Position numbers and translations under genes: made by a program. Under the pieces are notes generated by a model that worked only from the letters and a program-made list of their open reading frames with translations, did no database searches and was not told the DNA's origin. Positions 35,070-46,809 of a DNA stretch of 64,000 nt are shown here, one piece after another. The first letter of the stretch is position 1; each line of letters starts with the position of its first letter. Where the stretch lies: NCBI GenBank assembly GCA_019722365.1, contig JADFUC010002180.1:310001-374000 (forward strand), in the 5' to 3' direction. The DNA comes from Lithospermum erythrorhizon (taxonomy: Eukaryota > Streptophyta > Magnoliopsida > Boraginales > Boraginaceae).

Positions 35070-38000
35070 TTACCATGAATCATGATCAACCAGCTTGAGA
35101 CCCCAGCTCATGTCCTCACAGTGCTGCACATGAGGCACAATTGCACCGGTGTCAGTCCCCACCTTGTTTTTGCAGTCATAGAAAGGAGGTGCATGAAAAC
35201 AAGGCTCCATTGACATAGCCCGACGACAGGGTGGGTTAGGGGCTGTTCTGTTTTCTGGCTTGTAGAGAATCCATGGCTTCAACCCTCCAAGACCTTGAGC
35301 TACATAGCCAAAAGTCGACCACGAGCTTGTTACCAATTTATCTGTTAAGCTTAATAAATACATCTCGGCCCATGCCTTTCTGTTATGCATATGCTTCTCG
35401 GTCTGTTGGTACCCTTCATGACTTGGTTGGTGCACTGCAATCACTTCTCCGGTTGATGTTGAACTTTCCCAGTACTTGTCTCTTATAGCCTCGGAGTATC
35501 CAGAGCTTAATGATGTCACCAGCACAGTCTTAGACTTTCGATTTCTGAAAGGGATGATGGAAGGCTCCTCTTGGTTAAGGTTTGGTAACAGATCTTCCTT
35601 CAAGGCACAATCTAAAATCTGATCCAGTACATGCTGAAATGGACCAGGATCCGAATCAAAGACTCTGACTTGGATGCCGATTTTCTCATCTGCTCTCGCC
35701 ATGTATGCTTGATAATATCGATTTATAAGTCCCCACACAGAATTTGTAGGATGCAAGAGGTACCTTCCCAAGAAGTGAAAAACGGTATCTTTTTCAGGGA
35801 ATAGTTGACTTAATTCTTGCTCAAAAGATGATATCAGGAAGAGAGATGGGATAAAATAGTTATCTGTCTTCATGATTAACCAAGGTACTTTCTGGAGAAC
35901 ACTCTGTTCTTGATCACAGAAAAAAAGCTTATCACTATCATCATAATCATGAGCCAAATGAAGATAGACGAAGGATGGGATTGCAGATCCAGATGAGTTT
36001 CCAAAATTATTATTTTTCATTATGTTCCCATGAGATTCTGGAGATCTGTGATCAAAACTGTTGAGCTGATTGGTAATGGGAAAATCAAGGGGCAATAACC
36101 AGGAAACATCAGGGAATGGTTCGCAGAAGAGATCAGGTATATCAGCTCCACGATCCACAAGAAGGACTCGACTGGTTAGGATAGCGTAAAGGAATGCAGA
36201 AGCCAAAGTTAATATTCTGTTTCCTAAACCACTGTAAGAAATCCAGACCAAATAATTGCAATCTGAGGGGTCGTTTGCTTCTTGGCCAGACTTGAGTTTG
36301 ACCAACGTTCTGTTGTAGGATTCGGTATAAGGTCCACATCTTTTGTGAAGAGTTTCATAGCTGCGTAATCTTGAGATTAAATATGCAGAGGGCTGATGTG
36401 ATAGCCCCCTGCCGTAAATTGTGGACTGGTATCTACTCAAGCATGATTTTTCGTCTAATCCAGGAGGAAGAAGGCCACCAAGCAGTTTATCCTTTGGATC
36501 TTCATAGGCATTTGGAAAATCATTTTCAAAACCTGTAACTGCAAAGTTTGAAGCCAAAAAATTTAGTACATCCCCCAATTTAATGTGCATTTTAAAACAT
36601 CTAGTATTTTGAACCAGGTGCCCTTAAGGATCAACCACAACATTTCTTCCTTGAATGTTCAAGTGCCCTTAAGGATCAACCACAACATAAAATTGCAGCA
36701 GCTTGAAATTAAATCTAATAGCACTACTTAGACAAACTGAGCTCGGTACTGCCATATGTGTCTGTCCACCCACCACCAAACCCCGCCATCTCAAGGAAGT
36801 CGATAGTCTACCTAATTCTGATTTTTTTTTCTTCTAATTCTGAGAATATTCTAATTGTGCCTCATGTATAATTGATCGCTCATCTGAAGCAAAACTTACC
36901 AAACTGATCATCATCACTTGATGCTCTAGAGCTATTAGAGAATAAACAAAATCCAGAGCTTTTCATCTTTGATATGCTAATATGATATCCACAAAAGTTT
37001 CTTGCACATCTTCAATTAAATTGGACTTCTATCAATTTGAAGTCAAAATGCTTCTCCGCATCTTCTAGTTTAGTCAACTCTAAACAAGATTTGATCTTTA
37101 AGACCCCTTTTCTCTAATTTCCCTTCATAACTTCAATCTCTACTACCACTACAACAAACTTCTATATATCTACATTTCAACAGATGAAATCATTCGTGCT
37201 TTTCAGCATTTTTAATCCCCTTGTCTTGCTCTGTAATTGATCTCTCATCTAAAACAAAACTTACTAAACTGATCATCTTTACCTCAGTGCCTACTATCCT
37301 AGATAATAAAGAAATCCCGAGCTTTGTCATCTTTGATATGCCACTACTATCCACCTAAAGATTCTTACACATCTTTAATCAAATTGGACTTCAATCAATT
37401 TGTAGTCAAAATGATTCCCCCCATCTTCTAACTTTACTCAACTCTAAAAGATTTGATCTTTGAGGCCCCTTTTCTCTTCTTTTCCCTAGTTAACTTTAAT
37501 CTTTACTGTCACCACATAAAAGTTTCCACAACAAACTTTTATATCTCTACAATCTACTGATCTACTTTCCAACCAATAAATAGTTTATGCTTTTCAGCAT
37601 TTTTAACCCCCTTAACATTTTCAAAATAGACATATTTACACTATTGAATCAACAAGAACCTAAAAATACACTCCCTCCAAAACCAAAACATCGTCCAAAA
37701 CTTCTAATTTTGATGTGTTGGCTTTTTAAACTTCGAACTCAAATATTTTTCAATATATTGCACAATATTTTATGAAAATACGACAACCATAAATTAAAAA
37801 ATTAAAAAAATAAGTACCAAGGATTGAAAAAAAATTGAACCTTTATCACTTTGAACATCAAGAACTCTACTAGCTTCAGATGGGTTCTTCAAAATGACTG
37901 AAAGTGAGAACATAACAGAGAGAACCATCAAACACACAATCAAGAACCCTGTTATCTTCATCATATCAATCCCACATCTAACTTCTTCAAACCTTAAAAC

Positions 38001-38075
38001 TGCTTCGTTTTGGGTATTTTTTGTTTGTTTTTGTTGATAATCATTAGCAGCTCTTCTAAACCTCTTCATTTTCAA
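35070..38075 (-). CDS. GT37 alpha-1,2-fucosyltransferase (xyloglucan fucosyltransferase-like), 2 exons
   Basis: Golgi type II membrane enzyme that transfers fucose from GDP-fucose to galactose on cell-wall glycans such as xyloglucan or arabinogalactan proteins. Exon 1 is 38075-37841 and exon 2 36538-35070; the 1302-bp intron begins GTTCAATTTT and ends TTTGCAG, phase 1, giving 567 aa, close to Arabidopsis FUT1. Residues 1-40 are basic and cytosolic; about 41-62 (ITGFLIVCLMVLSVMFSLSV) is the membrane anchor; the lumenal part has LLPPGLDEKSCLSRY, WISYSGLGNRILTLASAFLY, the nucleotide-binding IGIQVRVFD and LVTSSWSTFGYVAQGLGGLK with PCRRAMSMEPCFHAPP near the end. These are the conserved GT37 blocks. 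The acceptor specificity within GT37 is not decided by sequence. Two usable acceptors six bases apart exist (see findings). Confidence 0.94.
36619..36690. repeat. 26-bp direct repeat in the fucosyltransferase intron
   Basis: GTGCCCTTAAGGATCAACCA then CAACAT occurs twice, about 43 bp apart, close to the 3' splice site of the intron. Confidence 0.85.
36861..37615. repeat. Tandem duplication (~370 bp) inside the fucosyltransferase intron
   Basis: Two diverged copies, about 36861-37228 and 37229-37615. Shared blocks in order: AATTGATC with CTCATCT, ACTGATCATC, ATCTTTGATATGC, AAATTGGACTTC, ATCAATTTG with AGTCAAAATG, CATCTTCTA, GATTTGATCTTT, CCCCTTTTCTC, ACAACAAACTT, and GCTTTTCAGCATTTTTAA at the end. 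Together they make up more than half of the intron. Confidence 0.85.
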
Positions 38076-40295
38076 AAACCATTATATGGGTTTTTTCAAG
38101 AAAATCAGGTTTGATGATTGGTATAAAAATATGCAAGTGGGTTATGATTATTTTTTTGGTTTTTTTTTATGATTTTGGGTTTAATTTTATTTAGCTTAAT
38201 TGTAATAATAAGGCAAAGGGTTTAAGGGGGGGAGTGTTTTTAGGACAGTTTTATGAAAAAACAAAACAGCAATCAATAATTGAAGATCTCTTACAGCAAG
38301 GTGTCGGTGTTTTTTTTTCAATAATTAATTTTTCTTCAAATTTTTTCCATCATTATGACAATAAAAGTGGGATGAGCACTTAACTATGTTCCGAACGTAG
38401 AATAATAGATGGTAATGACTTTACTTGAAATCTGACTCGATTCACCCGATTAGGAAGGGATATTTCGGCCGTTTCCGTGACAATTAGAATTGTCCGATCT
38501 AAGACTTAGTTTATCTTGAATTCACTCTTTCCAAATTAATCGATTATACGGTTTCAATTAAGATAGCATTCAAAAACTAACTCACTCTATATTCAATTGA
38601 TTGCATACAATAGACCCAGACATTATCGCCAACTATAACAACCCTTTCACTAGACAAATCTAGTCAACTAACTTTCTACTCGATCCAACTGTTGAACAAA
38701 CACTAAAAAAATACTTCCATCATTAACAAAAACACTCATGAGACAATCGAATCTGGCTAAGAATCGAATCCAAGATCCATCTATCCTTAAGATAAAGATT
38801 CAAATTTTATATAGAAAGAGGGAATTGAGAATTATTATAATCTACCTATAGAAAATAACACTCATATTTATAGGACTTTGTTAAGCATGAGAGTTAAGTA
38901 CAGTATAACACATAAGTTCACTATTACCTTATTAGTTAACTACGGAGTATATTCATTTCGTACCACATAATGCACTCAACTCTTGCACAATTACATTTCA
39001 ACAATTTTTTCTCGAATTGGAAACATCATTATGAGCACCTCATCAGATATTTGTTCAAGCATCATACTAAAATATCATGCTTTTGCACATAATCCTGCCT
39101 TTTGTGCCACTTGAATTGTTTATACTAGTTTTTGTGGCACTGTCTTGCCAATATTACATATCTAGCTTCAATTAAAGCACTCTCAGTTTCCACCATTCTT
39201 ATCAACTGTAAAACAATTCCGAATTATCGTTTTGTGGATGCAGAACAATGCAGTGAAAGTTAGCATCCAACAATCAGATATGTTGCTGAGACTTCCAAAG
39301 AGAAGACCTTTGTGATATTAGGCTGCAGCAGAATTGTACCAAGTCTAGTTTCCGTGGAGAACATAGACATTAAGTGAAGCAACGGAGGAGTGTTACTTCT
39401 CATTGTATGAGTGCCCACAGAACAAATGTTCCTGAAATTTCTTGCTTACATTGGGATAGATTATAGAGATTCATATACCAAATAGATCCATATATAACTA
39501 TAGCTATCAATGAATTCACGCAGGCGTTGCTCTTGATCGACTTAAGCTAGATGTCATCTCATTGCTTTTTGCTAGTTTTCCTATAGAAATTCAGATACAG
39601 AAAAGTTCATTAATCATTATCCAATACTGAAAGCTGAAAAATTGCCAAAGAGACGATATGTGCTTTCAATATATTTCCTATACCAGTTCAAAAAGAGATT
39701 AAATGACATTCTTATATTTTGGAAGCTTACCAACAATCAATTAGAAAAGAACCAAGTGTGTATGAAATCTTGCTGCAGCACCATGAGAAACGGAATCCCA
39801 ATTCTATTCTGTTCCCATGCTTGATTACTCCATTCAGCCATCCCTCCTTAGAGCAGACATCTTTATGGGCTTAACTGAGGAAATGACCCAACATAGATGT
39901 AAATGGAGACGTTGTATTCATATAGCCGAACCCACTTAATGCGATAAGACTTGGTTTAGTTTGTTTGTTTGGATTGATCAAGAACGATACCTGCAAACTT
40001 CACGGAATGTTGTTTTGACCAATCCAACCTTGGCCACTTCAGTCAACAAAATGAAGCCACAAAGTTAATCACTTCACTGGAGAATCACAAATTAAGTTTC
40101 TCAGATAGTAATGTTTACGAGTCCTACATTCCAGCCCGAAATCTCACATGCAAGCTAATTCAGTAGGCCAAAAAAGTGCTTTTTCATCAGCAGGATTTCG
40201 CTCAACAAGGTCTTGTTTGATCTGCTATCACTAGTGTTGCATTTAGAGAATGGTTCAATCAAACATTTTCAACATGAATTTTGTACATCTATGTA
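38076..40295. other. Intergenic between the fucosyltransferase and PPR genes
   Basis: Holds the fucosyltransferase promoter (38076 upward on the minus strand) and the 3' side of the PPR gene. AT-rich with T/A runs (38150-38170, 38310-38345); no further ORF, RNA gene or transposon ends recognised. A TACGGAGTATATTC string lies at 38941. Confidence 0.5.
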
Positions 40296-42332
40296 TCATT
40301 TAATGTTGTTGTAAGCCATACCTAAGAGCTTACATAGTGCATCATTTAGTTTTATGCCCATTTTGAGCATATCTGCATGCAACATCATCAGACTACAAAC
40401 ACGCTCTGCTATAAAATGCCCTTCTATTAGTATATAGTAAGTGTACTCGTCAGCTTTTAGACCATTGCGCCGCATATCTAAGAAGAACTTAGATGCTTTT
40501 AGAATCCTCCCATCCTTGCATAGACCCTGGATAAGAGCAGTATACACAACAACATTTGCAGGAAAATTATTAGCATTCGTCTTAATTGCTGCCTCACCAG
40601 AAGTTCCCACTCCGGTTTTATTTAAGAAAACTATTGCATCATTTAACCGTCCATCCTTGCATAGACCATCAACCATAGAACTACTAGTAAATGAATTAGG
40701 GCATATACCAGCCTCTATCATCTCCTTGAATAGCTTAAGAGCCACTTCGGATTTACCAACTTTGAAGTGGCCATCAATTAAAGTTGTGTAGACAACCACA
40801 TCAGCTTTTAACCCTTTAATGGCCATTTCATTAAACAGTCCCATGGAAACCTCCATGTTGCCTACCTTGCAATATCCATCAATCAAAGTTCCGAAAGTGA
40901 CTGCATTTGGTTGTATACCCTTTTCAGTCATTTGAGTACAAATTTCCAAAGCCTTCTCCATTTTTCCTTCTTTACAGTACCCATTAATTATTGTATCATA
41001 CACCACTACATTTGCAATTATGCCTGTTTCACTCATTTCTCTTAACAGGCTCTCCGTTTCTTCCACTCTTCCCAATCTGCAATATCCTTTCATTAGTATA
41101 CCGTAGGTGAAAACATCAGAAGGAATGGAAACTCTTTTCATTTCCGAATGGATTTCATTAGCCGCTAATAAATCACCTGCTAGGCAATATCCATCAATCA
41201 AACAATTATAGACACATGAATTAGGAACAGCCCCATACTTCACCATAGGTACAAACAAATTCCTCGCAGCTACCAATTCACCTGCTTTGCAGTGCACATC
41301 GATCAAAATACTAAACGTAAAAACATTAGGCAGAATACCCCGATCTATCATTTCTCGGTACAGAAAAATAACTCTCCGAACATCAGCTATTTTACAGTAA
41401 CCACCCATCAATGTATTATAACAATGCAAATTCAGAGAGACACCAATCTCAGCCATCCTTCTAAACAGCCTTTCAGCCTCAACTAACTTACTCTCCCCAC
41501 AGAAACCACGTACCATCGTCGTACAAACCACAACAGAAAGTGCAATTTCCTTATCCATAAGCATTTCATCAAACAAAATCACAGCTCTCTCCATATCTCC
41601 TTCAATACAACAAGCATCAATCAACACCCCATAAGTCACCACAGTAGAGACAGCTCCACGCGAAACCATATCCTCATAAACATCCCACATAAATCCCACC
41701 CTACCCATTTTCAGAAACACATCCAACAACTTATTACAAGCCTGTATTTGTGGCAACGTTCCCATTCTTTTATACACCCGATACGCCTCGTCTACAAGAC
41801 CCAACTCACATAACGCAATGATCAACACACCAAACACATTATAATCCCTTTTATAACAATCTAACTCATTAAGAGAATCATAAATAAGAGAACAAACCTT
41901 ATGAGGCTTTTTGGTTTTCTGAAGAGTTTCTGTGAGGTCTTTTATCAAACACCTAGCAGTCGAATAAAGTTTCGAGCCTGTAAGAAAATAGACAACTGCT
42001 GAATGTAGTTTAAGGTTGTTTTTGGGGTCTAACTTGAATTTTTTTGGGGCAGTGTTGAATAAATATAAAGCTTGGTCTGAATTCTTGGAATTTAATATTG
42101 CTGTAATAAGATTTGATAAATGAGTTGATGAAGATGATGAGGAAAATGGAGTTGATATTGGATTTAATAGTGGACGAATTGTGAGTGTGCGTTGGATTTT
42201 AGAGGGGGGGAACATATACATTTCTTGATTTGATGATATGAAAAATTTCAAGAATATGTTGTGATGTTGTTTGCTTTTTCTTTGTGGTTTTGTCTGTTCA
42301 GCTGCCCTTCTGTTTTTTTCACTGACTAGCAT
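40296..42332 (-). CDS. P-class pentatricopeptide repeat protein, probably organellar
   Basis: Sequence-specific RNA-binding protein that acts on mitochondrial or plastid transcripts. Intronless, 678 aa from the first Met; Met38 or Met40 (42221, 42215) is a better start, because MYMFPPSKIQRTLTIRPLLN then SSSSSTH looks like an Arg/Ser-rich targeting presequence. From about residue 160 to 660 there are some fourteen 35-residue repeats of the form VVTYGVLIDACCIEGDMERA, with canonical VVYTTLIDG and GYCK/GLCKDGR wording; spacing stays at 35 except for a longer, Thr/Asn-rich unit near residues 575-595 (TGVGTSGEAAIKTNANNF). No E, DYW or SMR domain follows, so it is P-class (stability, splicing or translation rather than editing). 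It resembles Arabidopsis At5g61400, from memory. Highly similar paralogues are usual in the family. Confidence 0.94.
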   Translation of the reverse strand: MLVSEKNRRAAEQTKPQRKSKQHHNIFLKFFISSNQEMYMFPPSKIQRTLTIRPLLNPISTPFSSSSSSTHLSNLITAILNSKNSDQALYLFNTAPKKFKLDPKNNLKLHSAVVYFLTGSKLYSTARCLIKDLTETLQKTKKPHKVCSLIYDSLNELDCYKRDYNVFGVLIIALCELGLVDEAYRVYKRMGTLPQIQACNKLLDVFLKMGRVGFMWDVYEDMVSRGAVSTVVTYGVLIDACCIEGDMERAVILFDEMLMDKEIALSVVVCTTMVRGFCGESKLVEAERLFRRMAEIGVSLNLHCYNTLMGGYCKIADVRRVIFLYREMIDRGILPNVFTFSILIDVHCKAGELVAARNLFVPMVKYGAVPNSCVYNCLIDGYCLAGDLLAANEIHSEMKRVSIPSDVFTYGILMKGYCRLGRVEETESLLREMSETGIIANVVVYDTIINGYCKEGKMEKALEICTQMTEKGIQPNAVTFGTLIDGYCKVGNMEVSMGLFNEMAIKGLKADVVVYTTLIDGHFKVGKSEVALKLFKEMIEAGICPNSFTSSSMVDGLCKDGRLNDAIVFLNKTGVGTSGEAAIKTNANNFPANVVVYTALIQGLCKDGRILKASKFFLDMRRNGLKADEYTYYILIEGHFIAERVCSLMMLHADMLKMGIKLNDALCKLLGMAYNNIK

Positions 42333-42549
42333 CGTTGTTATTTTTACGATATTCTAAATGCTTTATAAAAAAAAACAATTATTCTTGAGAGATATAGCAA
42401 AGTTGCCTAAACAGTGAGTTTTATGTAAACGATCACCTATCCCTCAGTTTCTATTTTTAAATATAGTGTTCTAGGAAGTTAACATTTGGGGTAAATAGTC
42501 ATTTCATCCTTTTTATTATTTCAGTCTGTGTATATTGTTCCTTGAGATT

Positions 42550-43455
42550 TAGGGATGGTCGTCGCGATTCGGGCGTGAGGTTTCTTCAATTCAAACCGCA
42601 TATTTCTGCTTTTTCTCGATTCTACAGAAATTGGGCTTTTCAAAGCGATTCATTGCTATTCGATTTTACTTGATGTAATATGGATTATACGAAACAACCA
42701 GAATAATTATTAAAAGTTAACCAACACAAATTTTTTAATGTATAATACAAATATAAACATAATTCGAAGACAAATCCAAAAAAGTAATAACCCAACTACT
42801 AAAACCTCATTTACAATCTCGAATCTTGTTTGTTTTCTTTTTCATTATCTGTCAAGAAAAGATAATAACAAGTTAATATCAAAAGAATTGGTTCATGAAA
42901 AACTGATGTAATTTGAAATTCTATAACACGTGTTGAAACAATCTAAATAAAAAATTTATTATTCAAGTTAATAAAATTCTTTTAAAATCTGTGTTTTATA
43001 CAAAACTAACATGGGAGCAAGTTTTATTTAGAAATCTTTGGTGCAGTTAAGTCATTTAAATTTGGTGTAGCAAGTTTAATGAAACAACAAATTTGGTTCA
43101 ATTAAGAACAAAAGACTATTTTCTAAAAATAAACTATATCATTTCCTCACATCGCTTTCCAAGATGTAATATGAATTTTTTTTTCAAGTTTAATATTAAA
43201 TTTTAATTCAATCTAAATATCAATATATTATAAATAAATAAATATTTATTTGAAATATATAATAAAAATTAAAAATAAATTATATATAAATGATTGCGCG
43301 CAAATTTGGGGTAAAACCGCAAAAATTAGTTCGGATTAAATTATTCAAACTCTGCTTGAAAGCTTGAAAGTTTGAAAAAAATCGAACTCAACTCAATTCA
43401 AATCGTGTGTGATTCGACTGCATGACTGATTTTCTTTTCAATATGCCCATCCATA
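42550..43455. mobile_element. Non-autonomous hAT-like element
   Basis: A 906-bp block with short imperfect terminal inverted repeats: TAGGGATGGTC at the left, TATGGATGGGC (reverse complement) at the right. Flanks TTGAGATT (42542-42549) and GAGAGATT (43456-43463) match at six of eight bases, the 8-bp duplication size of hAT elements. Sub-terminal CGATTC/AACCGC motifs are frequent. No transposase. Its right part resembles 58870-59110 in inverted orientation. Confidence 0.6.
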
Positions 43456-43463
43456 GAGAGATT

Positions 43464-44277
43464 GGTTAGTAAAACATTTTCTATTGATTTTTCTCTATAC
43501 TGGAGTATTATTATTTTTATGCGAAGTATACAATCCAAAGTATATAAAAAATATCAACAAATTTGTATAGTTTACAAAAATATAACATAAGATTTATGCA
43601 AATTATAAAAAATATGTCATCAGATTTATGCATTCTTTTAATTTTAGATATCAATACCAAAATTTATCGAAGGTTTCAAAACATATCAATATTTTTAGTT
43701 GTTTGATATAAATTTTGGATATAGTTATACAAATCTATTATGTTTCAAAAATATATCAATAAATTTGTGTAAAGTACAAAACTATAACATCAGATTTATA
43801 CAACTTACAAAAAAAAAAATATGTCTTTCAATTTGTGTAAAAGTACAAAATATACCCTTTTATAGAAATATAGAGATAAAATGTATTTTTTACAGGATCA
43901 AGTTTGGGAATTGGGATTCATTTATAGCATTAAAATATAAGAAATTTCAATTAATCTGAACAACAAAATCGGAATTATACAAATGATAAAATTCAAGGTT
44001 AAGTTTTAAATAACAAAATCTATTTGGCTATTTTCTTCAACAAGGCAGAGTATGTTGTATGCCTTTCTTGATAAGTACGAAAATTACTTTTGTAACGGGG
44101 ACCCATTCGTTAATGTATACTCTGACAAATATGGAATTGACGTAATAATCCTATAAATTACACCGGGCCGTGCAGAAATCATACTAGGCAAGTCCTCGCG
44201 TGATGCCGACAAGCTCATGACCTTACGGTCACAAACTCACCTTACTACACTAACTTGGCCGCTCACCGATTTAAGCA
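43464..44277. other. Intergenic, AT-rich with short dispersed repeats
   Basis: 43500-43870 repeats variants of TACAAAA-TATAACATCAGATTTAT several times without a clean period. 44150-44277 is richer in GC (CCGGGCCGTGC, CCTTACGGTCAC) and may belong to the adjoining LTR element, whose left edge is not exact. Confidence 0.45.
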
Positions 44278-44711
44278 TGAAATTTTAGTTACCCATTGAC
44301 GACGCACTCTAACGATAGTCAGCCCAAAAGCTTTGCTCGATCCAAGCAAAGTGAACTCGCAAAACAAAAGCAAGGCGGTACACCCCTCCGATTACACTCC
44401 GACGCCCAACATTAGTATAAGGATGTATACGCAAAAGATAATTTAGATCAAGACCACAGACCCTTTTATAGGACGCCCAAGATACCGTACCCTTTATGTC
44501 GCTGGGCGACGCTGGACAAGTGGAGAAAACTGCATCTTCTCATCTCGTTATTCTCGGGGATGTTTTGTAATGTCAAGTCCTCATCTTTGGGAGCCCATAT
44601 CTCCCCAATACTTATCCGACGGCTTGATCCGCCATGATTGTATAGGTCTGGGTGGACAGTTAAATATGGGTGGAAATTCCCAGGGTTCGCACTGCATTTT
44701 TCGCCACATCA
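44278..44711 (+). repeat. Left LTR of the minisatellite-bearing element
   Basis: About 434 bp from TGAAATTTTAG to CGCCACATCA. Alignable with the two halves of the right LTR except for small indels. The start could be slightly further left. Confidence 0.65.
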
Positions 44712-45279
44712 TTGGCCCCTTACTTCCTTCAAAAATCACTTCCATGATGATCTCGGGAGGAGTATTCCAGGCTAGTCATGCATATGAGGAGCTTTGCCAA
44801 GATTATGATCGTTGATAGACTGATGACGTGTAACATCGCCGAAACGAGGCGTCGGAGTCCGGCTTACGAGGCGCACTCTATGTTAAGGCGGTCGCAATAG
44901 CCTGCGGTAATCGAAAGTGCTTGAGGCATTTTGTCATATAATCGAGATCGCATTAATAAGGGTTATAATTGCCTTGATCGATGTTGGACTGATATGTTAT
45001 GACTTTGCTCTAACCAAGATCGAGACTGGTTGGGTACAACTCGTACCTTACATGGTTGCAATTGGTATGATAGATATTATGCTTTAATCAAATTCGCAAC
45101 TAGTTTATTATACATGTGTTATCCCGCCGCGACTAGTTTTGTAGGGTGTGTATCTCTTGGCGGTGTTTGTGGCTTACCACTTTTTTAATACAATTTTTAT
45201 CTCCCGCCAAGATAGTTTGTTCTCTTAGTTATTTTTAACATGTTTCATCGTGTTAACATGTATTCCCTTAGTCTGGATC

Positions 45280-45760
45280 CCACTAGGACAGTTGTAAATT
45301 AGTTCTTATTAAGACATGCCTAGGACCGAGGTAAATAAGTTTTAATCGAGGTCCGCGGACCGATGTAACTTAGTTTTATCGAGGTCCGGAGCCAGACCAA
45401 CGTGATTCAAGTTCTAATCAAGGTCCGCGTGACGCATGTGTAACTTAGCTTATCGTCCGCTTAGGGGACCGATGTAAATTCAAGTTTAATCGACGCATCC
45501 GACTTAATCGAAAAAAACTTAGTTTTATCGAGATCCGGTTAGACCGACACTAGTTTTTTACCTCGGTCCGGCTTTTAGGACCGATGTAACTCAGTTTTGG
45601 CCTGGTGTCCGTTAAGCACCGAATGTGACTATGTTCTAATGTAGGTCCATGACCGACGTAACTTAGCTTCCCTTTATCGAGGTCCGCTTAGGACCGATGT
45701 AACTAAGTTTAATCGAGGTCCGCTGACCGATGTAACTTAGTTTTATCGAGATCCGGTTAG
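45280..45760. repeat. 36-bp minisatellite, first block
   Basis: Head-to-tail copies of GGACCGATGTAACTTAGTTT then TATCGAGGTCCGCTTA, with variants (TAACTAAGTTCTAAC, GGTCCGCGGACC). Each unit joins GGTCC to GGACC across 2-6 bases, making a potential hairpin. Confidence 0.9.
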
Positions 45761-46149
45761 AAATGTATATATATATTTTGGAAATTGTAAGTTGTGAAAA
45801 ACCCTCTTGGTGTACTAATGGTATAGGTTTTTGAAACCATCTCGAGTCATCTTTATCCTTTTTACTGGGAGATCGGGATCAAGGTGGCTTCGTGATTTGC
45901 TACGACGAGTCCACGATCAGGTCCAAAGGGCCCATGTGATTTATGTGCCCCCCTCAGACAAGCGGTATCATGAATTTCCCGCTTGTTTCCTCTCTCTTTC
46001 CCCGTAAGATTGACATCAAGTGTCAAAGTGGATTTGGTTTATAAGCCCATCTTTTAAAAATTTTTATGTTGATTTGTTGGAAATGAGTAGCGAAGCTTCC
46101 AAACAAATTCCCGCTAGCAATTCTAGTTATTTTGTAAGCAGAAAGAACT

Positions 46150-46480
46150 AGCCGGGTGATCATAAGTGGTTTCATCGAATGATCATGAATGGATCGAGTG
46201 TTCATGAGCGACTCAAGTAATCATGGGCGTTGTCGAATGATCAAGAGTTTACTCTGAGTGATCACGAGCATTGTTGAATGATCGTGAAAGGACTCTGAAA
46301 GTGATCATGAGTCAGTAGTCGAATGATCGCAAGAAATTTCACTCAAGTGATCATGAGTCAGAATGAACGATCAAGAGCGACTCTCGAGGATCAAGTGAGT
46401 CAGGAAGCTCTAATGATCACGAAGTTGTAGTCGAATAATCAATACGAGCGACTCTGAGTGATCAAGCGAGCTCAAATATC
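46150..46480. repeat. Second tandem array, TGATCA-rich
   Basis: Repeats of the form GAATGATCATGAGCGACTC then GAGTGATCA, roughly 33-36 bp per double unit. The palindrome TGATCA or near variants recur about every 16-18 bp. Distinct in sequence from the 36-bp minisatellite on both sides. Confidence 0.8.
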
Positions 46481-46809
46481 ATGATTGAAGTTTGCAAATG
46501 CTTTAAGCATAGTTGAATTGAATAAGTCCAATTTCGTAAAGTTGGGAAGGCTTGTTGCTCCACCAATTACTTTCATGTCCTTTTCGTCTCCATATTTGGT
46601 TAAGCTTTTTTTCCCTTCAAACAAGTTTTTAATTCATCAGACCTTTCCTAGTTGCCCCCTTGTGTTCTCATTTTGAAGTCACTACTTGAAAAGAGTGGCT
46701 ACAATACTCCAGGAAAGTGTTAATATCATGGTCTTCAGGTGGTATGAATTATGCCTTAACCAAGGCCACAACTTGTGTCCATAATTGTCTTTTGAGCGCA
46801 TAAGAATTT

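Noticed and set aside
40441..40791. 116-codon forward frame opposite the PPR gene
   Set aside because: It lies fully inside the intact reverse-strand PPR coding sequence and has no domain; it is a shadow of the repeat structure.
44150..44277. Extension of the left LTR upstream of 44278
   Set aside because: It is GC-rich and superficially similar to 49400-49443 (CCGCC, GACG strings), but I could not align it; the LTR start is left at the shared TGAAATTTT.
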